From: Temnopleurus reevesii
Taxonomy: Eukaryota; Echinodermata; Echinoidea; Temnopleuroida; Temnopleuridae
DNA: 21,114 nt
Reading direction: 5' to 3'
Assembly (NCBI GenBank): GCA_036244855.1
Contig: BQKZ01007129.1
Span: forward strand, 8,400 to 29,513
Every line of letters starts with the position of its first letter. The stretch's first letter is position 1. The notes under the pieces were generated by a model. That model did not search any database, had not been told where the DNA came from, and was given only the letters and a program-made list of their open reading frames with translations. The position numbers were made by a program, and so were the translations under genes. Positions 9,136-17,759 of this stretch are shown here, in pieces.

Positions 9136-12100
9136 CTAAACAGCAAAATAAAAGAATGATGAAAATGATTTAGCACATTGTAACTCTTTCAACAATCCTT
9201 TACCAAAAGTCCATATTCTGATAGTCAGGTATATGTGACTCAAGCCCAGACTATCAGGGTGTTGTTTNCACTTGTTTCAAATTGATTTACTGGAATCTTG
9301 ATTAGACCTCTCAATTTGATATATGTGTAAGCACACAATTATAAATTCTAATTCTAAATTTAAGAAAGATTAAAGAACCACTTTTTTTGCTTCAGAAAAT
9401 AAATGGTTTGAATGCCACCCAATCATTACTTTTAATAATTCTCTTCATTGATGAATACAAGAACAAAATTTACAGATAGCTTCCAATCATCTCCAGATTT
9501 GATTCTTTGATGACGTCATTTCAAGAAAAGCCCGTATCAAACATCCCTGCAAGTCAAATGCAATCCCTTCTGGAAAGGCAATAGTAATATTCTTGCAAGT
9601 CAGGGTGGCCTTAGGTGCTTATGGATTCCTTTAACTGATCACATGGTGAAGTCTAGAAATCCAGGAGTTCCATTACCAACTGATGCCCATGCAGTATGAG
9701 GTCTAGAAATCCAGGAGTCCCATTTTACGAATGAGCTTGTACTGATCTGGTATCTCCATGAGTGCATTCAAAGCGAATGCGGCTTCAGGATTCTCACGTC
9801 CTGCGATCACCCTGAAGAAATCCACAAATTGAAAGTTATCAAACTTCCTCCTTGGTAGCTTGTCATCAAACTCCTTCATCATGTCCCACGGTCCGTCGCC
9901 GACGCCCACCATGATGATTGACAGGGGGTACTTGGATGCCTCTACGATGGCCTCCCTGGTCTGTCTCTCGCTGTTGACCTGGCCATCAGCTACGATGATC
10001 AGTATGTGGTACTGCTAAACAGCAAAATAAAAGAATGATGAAAATGATTTAGCACATTGTAACTCTTTCAACAATCCTTTACCAAAAGTCCATATTCTGA
10101 TAGTCAGGTATATGTGACTCAAGCCCAGACTATCAGGGTGTTGTTTAAAAGTTGCAAGTGATCGCAAGTTGCAGTTGATCGGAACGTGCCAATTAAAATC
10201 ATTGTCTTGTTACCTGCGCATACCGCACGCAAATGAAAATGCATGTTATAATTTGCAAAGTAGCAGTTGATTTTGAACAACACCCCTATGTCAATTTAGT
10301 CCGGTGGCCTGTAAAATAAAAGATGCAATCAAACTTATATCAATCTTAATATAAGTCTTTTTCAAAATGTGTAACACGGAGAAACAATTAATTTTCAATT
10401 CAATTAATCGTATCTCTTTTATGTTACAGGCCTCTGGACTATTCAAAACGAATGTAAATCACTCTGTTAATCGTGTTGCCCATCTGAGCTCAATAATGAA
10501 AAGAAATTTCAAATGGGAAAATGATAGCATTCCAGAATTCTTTTATTTTATTCACTTCACAACAAAGTTCTTGATGAAGAATTACACATTTTACATGAAA
10601 GGATACTGAAATTGGATACTGTTGAAATTGTGAAAATGAAATTGAAATGGAAAATAAAATAAATCAAAGAAATACAAGTCCATCTTTTGAACCTATGATG
10701 ACAAATCAATGAAAAACTATGGCAAGTGTTTATATTACTTCTGCCCCTGTGAACTGGCTACTTTCTTTAAGGCAAATGATTTTTCACATGCTGCAGCCAA
10801 AGAAACATACATATATGGGTTTATATGGCCCTATCAGGATTTGAGAAACAATCTTTCACTTCCATCTAAATTACACTAAATTTTTCCAAATCAAATGAGA
10901 AAATTAAACGTGATTTGATTTTTCTATAAATATACAGCCTATAAATTGCCATGTGCCTAATTTCCCTTGCAAATATTGTACTGAAACTTTGCTTTACTGT
11001 TTCCCCTAACGCAATACTTCATTAACTTGGTTCAATTGCCATGAAATCACATTTTTTTTTTTTTTTACAAATTGCTGATTACCTCAAATGCTATATATAA
11101 ACCCTAACTTGTAAGTATTATTTAAGCTGAAAGTCAAGTGCTGCCACTTTGAAACATATTCTTATTAAAAAGTTGTGTTTTCTTTGTATACTATCATTTG
11201 AATTTATATCGTGTCGTTCTTTCGGAAGTATAATTTTTTATTTGTCAAAGAAGTACAATAGCCGAATAACTCCAACCGAGTTACGGAGGTTTGAGAAACT
11301 ATCTATTAAACTAAGCAAAGCTGAACTGGACATAAACTTTTTGAATAACTAATTATATTCTGAGATAGTTACAAAGCAAATTCCCAGCATATGCAGAAGA
11401 GTATGCGTAGGGCCGTAGTAAGAATTGAAATAGAAAGAAATTGGGACCATAATCTCCCAAACTTTATTTCAAACAATATAGATAAAATGGAACATACAAA
11501 ACCAATATCACTGTAACTGGGTTCCCAGAAATGAAACTCTAAACAGATTTACTGTAATCAAAACAAACATAGGCTAGAAGATAATCAGTGAAAGAAAAGA
11601 GTTAAGAGTGGTAGCTGGTGAGAGATGGGCTGGACACGTAAGAGCAAAGTGACGAGATGGGGCATTTTGAGAGGTTAGTATTTAGTAACAAAAGATTGCG
11701 GTATTATAGGCGCAAACGACTATAGGCACATGACAATAGGTAGGCAGTATATACATGTATATATTTACGGTACTCATAAATTGTTATAGCTTTAGAAAAA
11801 TTGCCAATACTTTTATAATACAAAACAATTATGGAATAAGATTGTGGCTTACAGCTTGGGTCTTCTTGACGATATCAATAGCCTGTCTGATGACGGGTGC
11901 AAAGTTGGTTGGTCCACTCATCTGAATATTAGCTGCAATCCTAGTGTAACAATCCAATACATCCTGGAACCCATGGCAGATACCATCTTGTCTGTTAACA
12001 GTATCAAGAACATGTCAAAGTATGAATACATACAATTCCATCAAGAAAACATTAGCACTCTGAGTAAGCACTGAGTTTTAAACCTAATCCCATTGGGATA

Positions 12101-15100
12101 TTTCAGTCATCTCAGTTCATTGGGGGGGGGGGGGGGTTTATTTGGCCTCCCCCTCTGATCTTCGCCGTCGACCGCGCGATCGCGCCGAAATTTGGCATGC
12201 ACATAGCCCGTGATGTTAATGACATGTTTACGGACCCACAAGATATTGTTAAAGCCCATGTATAGTTTTGGTAAAGATGAAAGAAATGTGAATTTTGGGG
12301 ATATAAACCATGAAAAAAAGTTTCTATACACATTTCAAGATCATAGCATATTTTTCTACGAGCGAATTCTTTTGAAAATTTGAATTTGACCGTTAAATCG
12401 TATTTAGCGCCCTCTCTNATTTGGCCTCCCCCTCTGATCTTCGCCGTCGACCGCGCGATCACGCCGAAATTTGGCATGCACATAGCCCGTGATGTTAATG
12501 ACATGTTTACAGACCCACAAGATATTGTTAAAGCCCGTGTATAGTTTTGGTAAAGATAAAAGAAATGTGAATTTTGGGGATATAAACCATGACAAAAAGT
12601 TTCTATACACATTTCAAGATCATAGCATATTTTTCTACGAGCGAATACTTTTGAAAATTTGAATTTCACCGTTAAATCGTATTTAGCGCCCTCTCTAGGT
12701 TACAACAATATTCTGTTTCTAATCGGGCATGTACAAAATTATTTCAAAGGTTTGATTAAAGCATGCTAAAAACGAATACATAAAGAATACAGTCTGAAAT
12801 TTTCATCCAATTCTGTGCATAAAAAGCTGTCCTTTATCAAGAAAGAAAATATTGAATTAGCGTCGGGGGCTACGACGCTGAAATATTTTGCACACTTTAT
12901 GTTATAACTTTTCCAAAACTTGGTCATTTTCCGCACAATCTTTTGTACAATATGTTCATGATATCATGTTTAATTTTATATAGATTTGAAGACAAAATTT
13001 GGCGATAAAAATATTCGCTTTTGCCAAAACTGTACTTGGGCTTTAACAGTATCAAGAACATGTCAAAGTATGAATACATACAATTCCATCAAGAAAACAT
13101 TAGCACTCTGAGTAAGCACTGAGTTTTAAGAATAAAATTCTTATAACTCCTAATGCTCTTTGAATTTCATTTCGTTATCTGCAGAAGATTTAAATCTGTT
13201 GGCTCAAAACAGATTTGGCTGTAGTTGAGCATGATATTTTACTTTCATTCTAGCCACTTTATTTCATAAAATATGCATGATTTACAAAATTATTCAAAAT
13301 ACAGTAAGTACTGTTTGTAATTTAGGACCCTGGGTTACGTGAAATGTGCAGGTAGCCTTCCTGGTATTGTGTTTGAAATAGATTATTATTGCAATGTACA
13401 GCTGAGAACACAAGCAAATCATCTAATTCATGGTTCTCTAAATTAACCAAAGGGTGTCAACTCAATACGAAATAGTTCATTATTCTACCTTTCAAGATGG
13501 TGCATTAAGCAGGAAGAATTTTACAAATTGAATTGATATAAGACATAATTCAAGCTCATTTGCTGTCCAAAATTATTCACTGGAAAATGTTAATGTTAAA
13601 CATTATTCTAGAAAAATTATTTCATATTGGCACGGTTTTTAGATTTTCTTTACAAAGTATATGGCTCAGCTGATCAAGCTATTGGTAAAGTAATGGCGTT
13701 TGTTGTAATTTTCCGCTTAAGCAGTTATGCCCGAATCACAATGTCTCATGCACAAGATTGACAGTCCACAATGTGAATACATACATCCTCACCTGAATGG
13801 GAAGACTCTCTTATCCTGCGTTGATAAATCCCCAAAGCCAAATGATGGAATGAGGCCATCATCATCAAACGAAGCGAGGGTACGTCCAATGATGGATATC
13901 ACCTGGCACAGGAGGGAAGAAGTAAAACGATTAGAATTCCCTTCAATCACAGAGTGATAATGCTAATGGATGTTCCACCACCCAAAAACAAAGAGTTTTT
14001 CTCTGCTTTAAAAATTTAAAGGCAATGACTCACATAGTCAAGAATCGATTGAGCTGAGTCAGCCACTTTTATATTCACAATTCGGCAACCTTTGGCTACA
14101 ACAGGCATCACCTGGGATTTATCAGTTCATTGACCCTGTATGTTTCAAGGTATAAGCATGTTGATTTAATTTATCATAATAACATCAGACGATTCCCAGA
14201 TGTGAAGCTATTCTCTAACTATATTGCGGTCCTTTATGACCTGCTCAATAGATTGATCTACCTGCCAATCAACTTTCACCTTCTTGGTCATGGAATAGGA
14301 GTTTATTCTGCCTTGTCTCTGACTTAAGGCCCCAGCACACCAAACACGGCATGGCATAGCGGCACGGCATTTACGCAGTATCTTGGTTGTTATTAGCCAA
14401 CGCGCTCCTCCGCGCACAACATTTGTAACAATTGGCCAATCACAGAGGAGACATCGCGTAAATACCGTGCCGTGATGCCGTGCCGTGTTTGGTGTGCTGG
14501 GGCCTTTAATGCTGTAAGGCGCTGCGGTACACATGTCTGTAAGAGCGCTATATAAATGACAATACAATCAAACCTCATTAAAACGAGGTCCTTGGGATCA
14601 GAGAAATTATCTCTATATATTGGAACCTTGTTACATCAGGGCCAAAATACAAAGAGATGGGACCAGGAAAACTTCCTAGTTATAAAGAGATCTCGTTATA
14701 CCAGTGCTTGTTATAACAAAGTTGGACTGTATTAATTTAAATATAATATTATTGAACAATCCAACAACCATCCATGACGATTTGAATCAAACTGCTGCCC
14801 CATGTTACACACAAAAAGCTTGCTCCAAACCTGTTAAAGGCGGATGAGACATGCTTCAATCCTATCTCTGGGCTGTGTTTCACCAAATTACTCTTCAACT
14901 TCATGAACACATTTACAAAATCCTGGAGTATGTTACTGAGTGTTGTTCTCATAAGTCTCTCAATCTTTCATCACAATCAGTTAGAGTTGTTGATAACTTG
15001 GTGAAACACCCCTCAAGTCTCCTAAACAGAAAGGCAAGCTGAAATGTAACTCTAGACCATCAAAATGTGACACCCTTCAATCCTGTCTCTTAGAACCAAG

Positions 15101-17001
15101 CGCTTGACATCAAAGCGAACGTTACTCAACTCCTTGCCACAGCTTTTACTGAACCAAAACATACCTCTCACAAGAAGGGTAAGCATTGAAAGCCTGAGCG
15201 GCATACTAAGACTGACTCAGCATACCAATCTAACAAAAGGCTTTGAAAAAGAGGAAACAAAATTGCAAGTCTTAAATCATCAGTGAACAGTCAAGTGCTG
15301 GACCGAGTATGAGACCGAGAAGAATCTGTTTTAAAAGCTACATGTACTCAGACAAGAAAGACACTGGAAGGTGACAGACTCATGCAAATTGAACAGGAAA
15401 GAAACAGAGATGACAGGATGTTTAACAGACAGATCAAAGAAAGTATAACTTATAGTTGAAGCGTCTCAATCAATTTCATCCCCTTAAATGGTTATAATTA
15501 CAAATGGAACTCTATCATTAATGGTCTAGGGAATACCTACATGTAAAAACACTTGCATGATCAGCTTACCCTCGTCACGATGGTAATCATTGAAACTAAT
15601 AGGTTTAACAAATCTACCTGTAACAAAATTGCTATAAATAGAAACAAGATGGATACAGCCACTGGCAACCTTGTGATGGGAACTACAACAATCAACATTT
15701 GTGTAGACTACATACTTTCTTGGGAACCAAAACTATAACCCTCTGCCATTGTCACCAATGGCTTTATTCTGGCGATGTTCAAGCACAAAATTCCTTATCA
15801 AGGAAAGCAGCTACTCAAGCCTTTTGCTACAGGAGAATCACTCTGACATGTACATCCATTTATTGTAAGCTACTACAGCCGCTCTGGAAAACAAAGATGA
15901 ATGAAACGCTTTCACAGAGGAATTATTGATCATTGCTCACACTTTATAACTCTTACATGCATGTTCAAAAGTTGCAATTGATCACAAGTTCTTGTTGATC
16001 ACTCCAATCACTCCAGAGCACTCCAGAGCACTCCAATCAAAATCATTGTTTCACGCATGCCTTGTTAAAGCCTCATATAATGGGCAAATGGAATGCGCGT
16101 TCCAATTTGCACTTGATTGCAGTTGAGTGCGACCGATTGCAACTTTCTAGCAACACCCCAAAATCAATATTAACAAACCTGTTGATATGGATTCATCTGG
16201 CCCTGTTGGATACTGTGTAGACTCCTTCCTCCATACGTCTGCATGCCAGTGTGTAGGTTACTCTTGGTAAAGTCAATGCCTGCAATAAAAACAAACATCA
16301 AATAATCACATTAATAGGGAGCTGTTTACTTTGTCCAATTTAACTCACAATGAGATTTGAGAAGAATGAAATAATATTCTTGATTACCTGTTAGCACTAT
16401 AAAAGCCTAGAACAATTGATATGGTCCAATTATCCTAAATTGTAATCATAATGTCCCAAGTTTCCTGTAGCACAAGTAAGTAAAGAATTATGTCTGGCAC
16501 TGTATGTAGATTTAATTTGCTAGGCTTACCAAAGAGCAGATTACTTGAATCAAGGCCTGACTGGCGAATGGCATTGCTGACCTCATCCACTGTGTAGAAC
16601 TGATCTGCTATATTGCGGAACACTGCATCTTTAGCCCCACCTCCTCCTCCTCCAAACAACCAAGAGAAAAGTCCTCCTCCATTGGCTGTCTTTGCTGCAT
16701 TCAATTCTTTGCTAAGATCAGGGTAGATGCTATCATAAGCAGGTGGGTCTCTGTTGGGTGGGCCTGAGCCTGAAGCTGGAGGTGCCGATGGTGTCATTGA
16801 TGAGGTCTTTGGTGAAGCCTTTGGGCTACTCTTTATACTTGATCCACTTTTACTTTTCTTCCTGCCACCTGTACACCAGCTGTATATGGTGTGAGTGATG
16901 ACAATAACCATGACAACGAAGATAATCTTCATAATAAATAGTGTCATGTTATCCATGTCTGAGACTAGATTGTCCAGTTCTCCTGATTTGCTGCGACCCA
17001 T
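8824..17001 (-). CDS. Membrane-anchored copine/RGLG-like VWA-domain protein (spliced, 377 aa)
   Basis: Five coding exons join in phase: 17001-16530, 16279-16179, 13902-13793, 11991-11853, then either 10014-9703 or the identical 9135-8824. They total 1134 bases, or 377 residues plus TAG. Residues 20-42 are a hydrophobic membrane segment, followed by a basic Ser/Pro/Lys linker (47-70), a PPAY motif (86-89), a Gly-rich stretch (108-122) and a copine-type VWA domain (about 127-377). Metal-site residues are present: GIDFTKS (158-164), Thr256 in SGPTNFAP and Asp284 in IIVADGQV. The conserved copine block VGVGDGPWD and the ending [11 protein letters not shown] are also visible. Copines bind membranes and partner proteins; RGLG proteins are plant ubiquitin ligases with the same VWA core. 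This protein has no C2 domains and no RING finger, so it is neither in full. Charge distribution suggests the VWA domain faces the cytoplasm. Exact function is unknown. Confidence 0.85.
9268..9268. other. Assembly gap (single N)
   Basis: One undetermined base separates two 879-bp near-identical blocks. The break falls about 12 bases into the inverted-repeat element that is complete at 10136-10286. Confidence 0.95.
9269..10146. repeat. Assembly-type duplication, copy 2 (878 bp)
   Basis: Partner of 8389-9267. This copy continues rightward without interruption into the intron and the MITE at 10136, so it is the better one to use in a gene model on that side. Confidence 0.9.
9703..10014 (-). CDS. 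Copine-like gene, terminal exon, assembly copy 2
   Basis: Same acceptor, reading frame and stop as 8824-9135. Preferred copy for the gene model because its upstream intron is contiguous with the preceding exon at 11853-11991. Residues 275-377 of the assembled protein. Confidence 0.85.
   Translation of the reverse strand, partial: QYHILIIVADGQVNSERQTREAIVEASKYPLSIIMVGVGDGPWDMMKEFDDKLPRRKFDNFQFVDFFRVIAGRENPEAAFALNALMEIPDQYKLIRKMGLLDF
10136..10286. mobile_element. About 150-bp inverted-repeat element (family A), intronic copy 1
   Basis: The left end GGGTGTTGTTTAAAAGTTGC is matched in inverted orientation by the right end, whose complement reads GGGTGTTGTTCAAAATCAAC. It is rich in TTGCAAGT/TTGATCG words. 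It lies in the last intron of the copine-like gene and resembles 15961-16158 in both ends and interior (AATCAAAATCATTGT-like words). Flanks CTATCA and CTATGTCA could be a decayed target duplication. No coding capacity. Confidence 0.65.
10290..11148. other. AT-rich intron sequence
   Basis: Part of the last intron of the copine-like gene. The 80-codon plus-strand frame at 10367-10609 has AT-driven composition and no recognisable features. A T-rich run of about 15 lies near 11051-11066. Confidence 0.45.
11149..11352 (+). pseudogene. Possible coding remnant of unknown origin, intronic
   Basis: A 67-codon frame lacking an ATG (opens at TTG) ends at TAA. Its latter half, [22 protein letters not shown], has a charged amphipathic helical character unlike the surrounding AT-rich intron. 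A TATATATAAACCC word lies about 50 bases upstream. I cannot name the family; a retroelement-derived fragment is the likeliest explanation. Confidence 0.25.
11580..11670 (+). pseudogene. Possible LINE reverse-transcriptase C-terminal remnant
   Basis: One frame reads [21 protein letters not shown] before a stop. The word RWAGHV is typical of the region near the C-terminus of many non-LTR retrotransposon polymerase proteins. The piece is very short and decayed, and lies in the intron opposite to the copine-like gene. Confidence 0.35.
11853..11991 (-). CDS. Copine-like gene, exon with MIDAS threonine
   Basis: Acceptor TACTGTTAACAG and donor GCT/GTAAGC bound a 139-base exon. It completes a split Arg codon (AG + A) and encodes residues 229-274, from [13 protein letters not shown] to IDIVKKTQA. 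It contains [10 protein letters not shown], which carries the third metal-site residue (Thr256). The phase matches both neighbouring exons. The plus-strand frame at 11844-12074 is a shadow. Confidence 0.88.
11995..12082. repeat. 88-bp direct repeat next to exon, copy 1
   Basis: TTAACAGTATCAAGAACATG and the following sequence to GAGTTTTAA recur exactly at 13043-13130. The block begins four bases outside the exon, so it contains the splice acceptor's last bases. It flanks about 960 bp of repeat-rich sequence containing the N gap. Confidence 0.9.
12122..12417. repeat. GC-rich dispersed repeat with 15-G leader, copy 1
   Basis: Fifteen G (12122-12136) are followed by TTTATTTGGCCTCCCCCTC and a CpG-dense patch (CGACCGCGCGATCGCGCCG). 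The same patch in diverged form is found at 21050-21114. 12140-12417 is about 97% identical to 12419-12696. The long minus frame here runs across the N and is not a gene. Confidence 0.8.
12418..12418. other. Assembly gap (single N)
   Basis: A single N separates two 278-bp copies of the same repeat, the same pattern as at 9268. Confidence 0.95.
12419..12696. repeat. GC-rich dispersed repeat, copy 2
   Basis: 278 bp matching 12140-12417 with about seven differences (for example GATCACGCCG versus GATCGCGCCG). Either a haplotype copy or an adjacent family member. Confidence 0.8.
12697..13042. other. Right part of the inserted repeat block
   Basis: No coding sequence. Its end (13021-13044, TTGCCAAAACTGTACTTGGG CTTT) is an imperfect inverted match to AAAGCCCATGTATAGTTTTG at 12251, so the block may be one element with internal inverted symmetry. 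Confidence 0.4.
13043..13130. repeat. 88-bp direct repeat, copy 2
   Basis: Exact partner of 11995-12082. Here it is not adjacent to an exon; the sequence left of it is the repeat block, so it duplicates intron flank only. Confidence 0.9.
13131..13792. other. AT-rich intron sequence
   Basis: Part of the intron between the third and fourth coding exons of the copine-like gene. Nothing further recognised. Confidence 0.5.
13793..13902 (-). CDS. Copine-like gene, third coding exon
   Basis: Acceptor CCTCCTGTGCCAG and donor TTCAG/GTGAGG bound 110 bases encoding residues 192-227 plus two bases of Arg228. The peptide [20 protein letters not shown], then [16 protein letters not shown], matches the copine/RGLG core region (I..IG..L..FD.D.LIP.FGFGD). 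The plus-strand frame at 13727-13957 is a shadow. Confidence 0.9.
14328..14504. mobile_element. 177-bp MITE with about 50-bp inverted repeats, TTA duplication
   Basis: The left arm starts GGCCCCAGCACACCAAACAC and the right arm is its near-perfect reverse complement, ending GTTTGGTGTGCTGGGGCC. If one extra A/T pair is counted in the arms, the flanks are TTA at 14324-14326 and TTA at 14506-14508. A 3-bp TWA duplication with such ends is characteristic of PIF/Harbinger elements. Located in the second intron of the copine-like gene. The 119-codon minus frame across it is not a gene. Confidence 0.85.
14561..14733. mobile_element. 173-bp inverted-repeat element rich in ATAACGAG-like words
   Basis: The left end AATACAATCAAACCTCATTA and the right end, reversed, AATACAGTCCAACTTTGTTA share about 70% identity, then both continue into AAACGAG/TAACAAG words. 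Internal CTCGTTATA and TTGTTATAACAAAG are part of the same theme. Non-coding; intronic. The class is uncertain (a Tc1/mariner-type MITE is possible). Confidence 0.55.
14871..15014. mobile_element. 144-bp inverted-repeat element, intronic
   Basis: The left part GTGTTTCACCAAATTACTCT is mirrored by the right part, whose complement reads GTGTTTCACCAAGTTATCAA. There is no clear target duplication. The small frames on both strands in this area arise from it. Confidence 0.5.
15015..15960. other. Intron sequence without recognised features
   Basis: Part of the 2.3-kb second intron. Small plus-strand frames (15104-15286, 15553-15738, 15699-15929) lack any recognisable protein character. Confidence 0.45.
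15961..16158. mobile_element. About 200-bp inverted-repeat element (family A), intronic copy 2
   Basis: The left end contains TGTTCAAAAGTTGCAATTGA and the right end, reversed, GGGGTGTTGCTAGAAAGTTG then CAATCGG. It resembles 10136-10286 in ends and internal words (TTGATCAC, AATCAAAATCATTG). It contains a short 10-bp tandem (ACTCCAGAGC) near 16008-16034. Its right edge lies only about 20 bases from the splice donor at 16178. Confidence 0.6.
16179..16279 (-). CDS. Copine-like gene, second coding exon (MIDAS DFTKS)
   Basis: Acceptor TTTTATTGCAG and donor CAACAG/GTTTGT bound a 101-base exon covering the last two bases of Gly158 to Gln191. It encodes [20 protein letters not shown], then [13 protein letters not shown]. 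The DFTKS pentapeptide is the metal-binding DxTxS form seen in copines and RGLG proteins. NPYQQ is also a copine hallmark. Confidence 0.92.
16530..17001 (-). CDS. Copine-like gene, first coding exon (membrane segment, linker)
   Basis: It encodes residues 1-157 plus the first base of Gly158; donor CTCTTTG/GTAAGC. The start is ATG at 17001-16999: there is an in-frame TAA 45 bases upstream with no ATG between, and the context ATCATGG has A at -3 and G at +4. Residues 20-42 are hydrophobic ([20 protein letters not shown]), followed by [26 protein letters not shown] lies at 86-96. Residues 127-157 ([20 protein letters not shown], then [10 protein letters not shown]) match the N-terminal edge of RGLG/copine domains. 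The apparent extension of the frame to 16435 is intron read-through. Confidence 0.88.
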
Positions 17002-17073
17002 GATTCCTGAAGAAGACTCAAGCTGTGTAAAGTTATCGCTTTGTTATACCAAAGAGTTTCCTTGATGTGTCAC
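17002..17073 (-). other. Probable 5' UTR part of first coding exon
   Basis: TCTTTTTTGCACAG/GTGACA at 17074 is a good splice acceptor 72 bases before the ATG, implying an upstream non-coding exon. A second possible acceptor, GTCTTCTTCAG, lies only five bases before the ATG. Confidence 0.45.
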
Positions 17074-17079
17074 CTGTGC

Positions 17080-17759
17080 AAAAAAGATATTGTGAGAATC
17101 TGTCAATTGATATATGTTAACTCTTTAGTAATCATTTTGCACTGTAGACTTCAGAACATATTATATTGAATACATAACAACTCTCATACAGGCATGACTG
17201 TATTCTGAAGCATTTCCGGTCTTCTTTCACTCATATCCAATATTTATTTTGATTCAATTCTACGTTTTAAACTTCATGTAAAAGCTACCATGGTATTTTG
17301 TGCTTGCAAAGGTGCTACACCGTTAATATGAAAATGTAGCATGAGTTGTGATGGTTTCAATAGCGTAAATTGAATAGGCATTGATATTTCAATCTCGGCA
17401 TGCAATTTCTGGATGATGGTGATTTACACGTAGAACGACCATATCCTGAGATCATTTCCCGTCATATGATTTCCGCAGCCCAAATCTGATGTCATTTTAT
17501 TAGCAAAGACACCACACCTATGGCCAAAGTTTTCTCTTGGATTTTGATAATAGCATCTTAAAACAAATCTTTCCAAAGAGTGGGAATGGGATAGAAACAT
17601 ACAGAATTATCATCCACATGGTGTACATTGACCATACTAAGAACAATACAACCCTTGCTACATATTCCGATTTAATGGATAGAAACAGGCTTAAAATAGA
17701 TCTTTTCTTCTTTCCAATTTGAATTTAAAGGTACAATTGATAAAGTCCAGGATGCAGAA
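17080..17759. other. Non-coding stretch upstream of copine-like gene
   Basis: Presumably 5' intron or upstream region. No promoter motif or untranslated exon could be assigned with confidence. Confidence 0.4.

Larger units (their letters stand above)
8389..9267. repeat. Assembly-type duplication, copy 1 (879 bp)
   Basis: This block is nearly identical to 9269-10146. I could spot only about four substitutions and one 1-base deletion (for example AGATGGTTCG versus AAATGGTTTG, and AAAGTCTCG versus AAAGCCCG). The two copies are separated by a single N at 9268. This is best explained as two haplotype contigs joined without merging. Both contain the same terminal exon. Confidence 0.9.

Noticed and set aside
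8824..10014. True tandem duplication of the terminal exon
   Set aside because: An N lies exactly between copies differing by well under 1%; an assembly join of two haplotypes is simpler.
10367..10609. 80-codon plus-strand frame in the intron
   Set aside because: AT-biased composition, no family resemblance and no splice or poly(A) context supporting an exon.
12112..12669. 185-codon minus frame
   Set aside because: It crosses the N and repeats itself because the underlying sequence is a duplicated dispersed repeat.
14208..14567. 119-codon minus frame
   Set aside because: It runs through the palindromic MITE at 14328-14504; no protein-like features.
16435..16529. C-terminal extension of the first coding exon frame
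   Set aside because: GTAAGC at 16529 is a good donor, and splicing to 16279 restores the GIDFTKS core, which the read-through peptide lacks.
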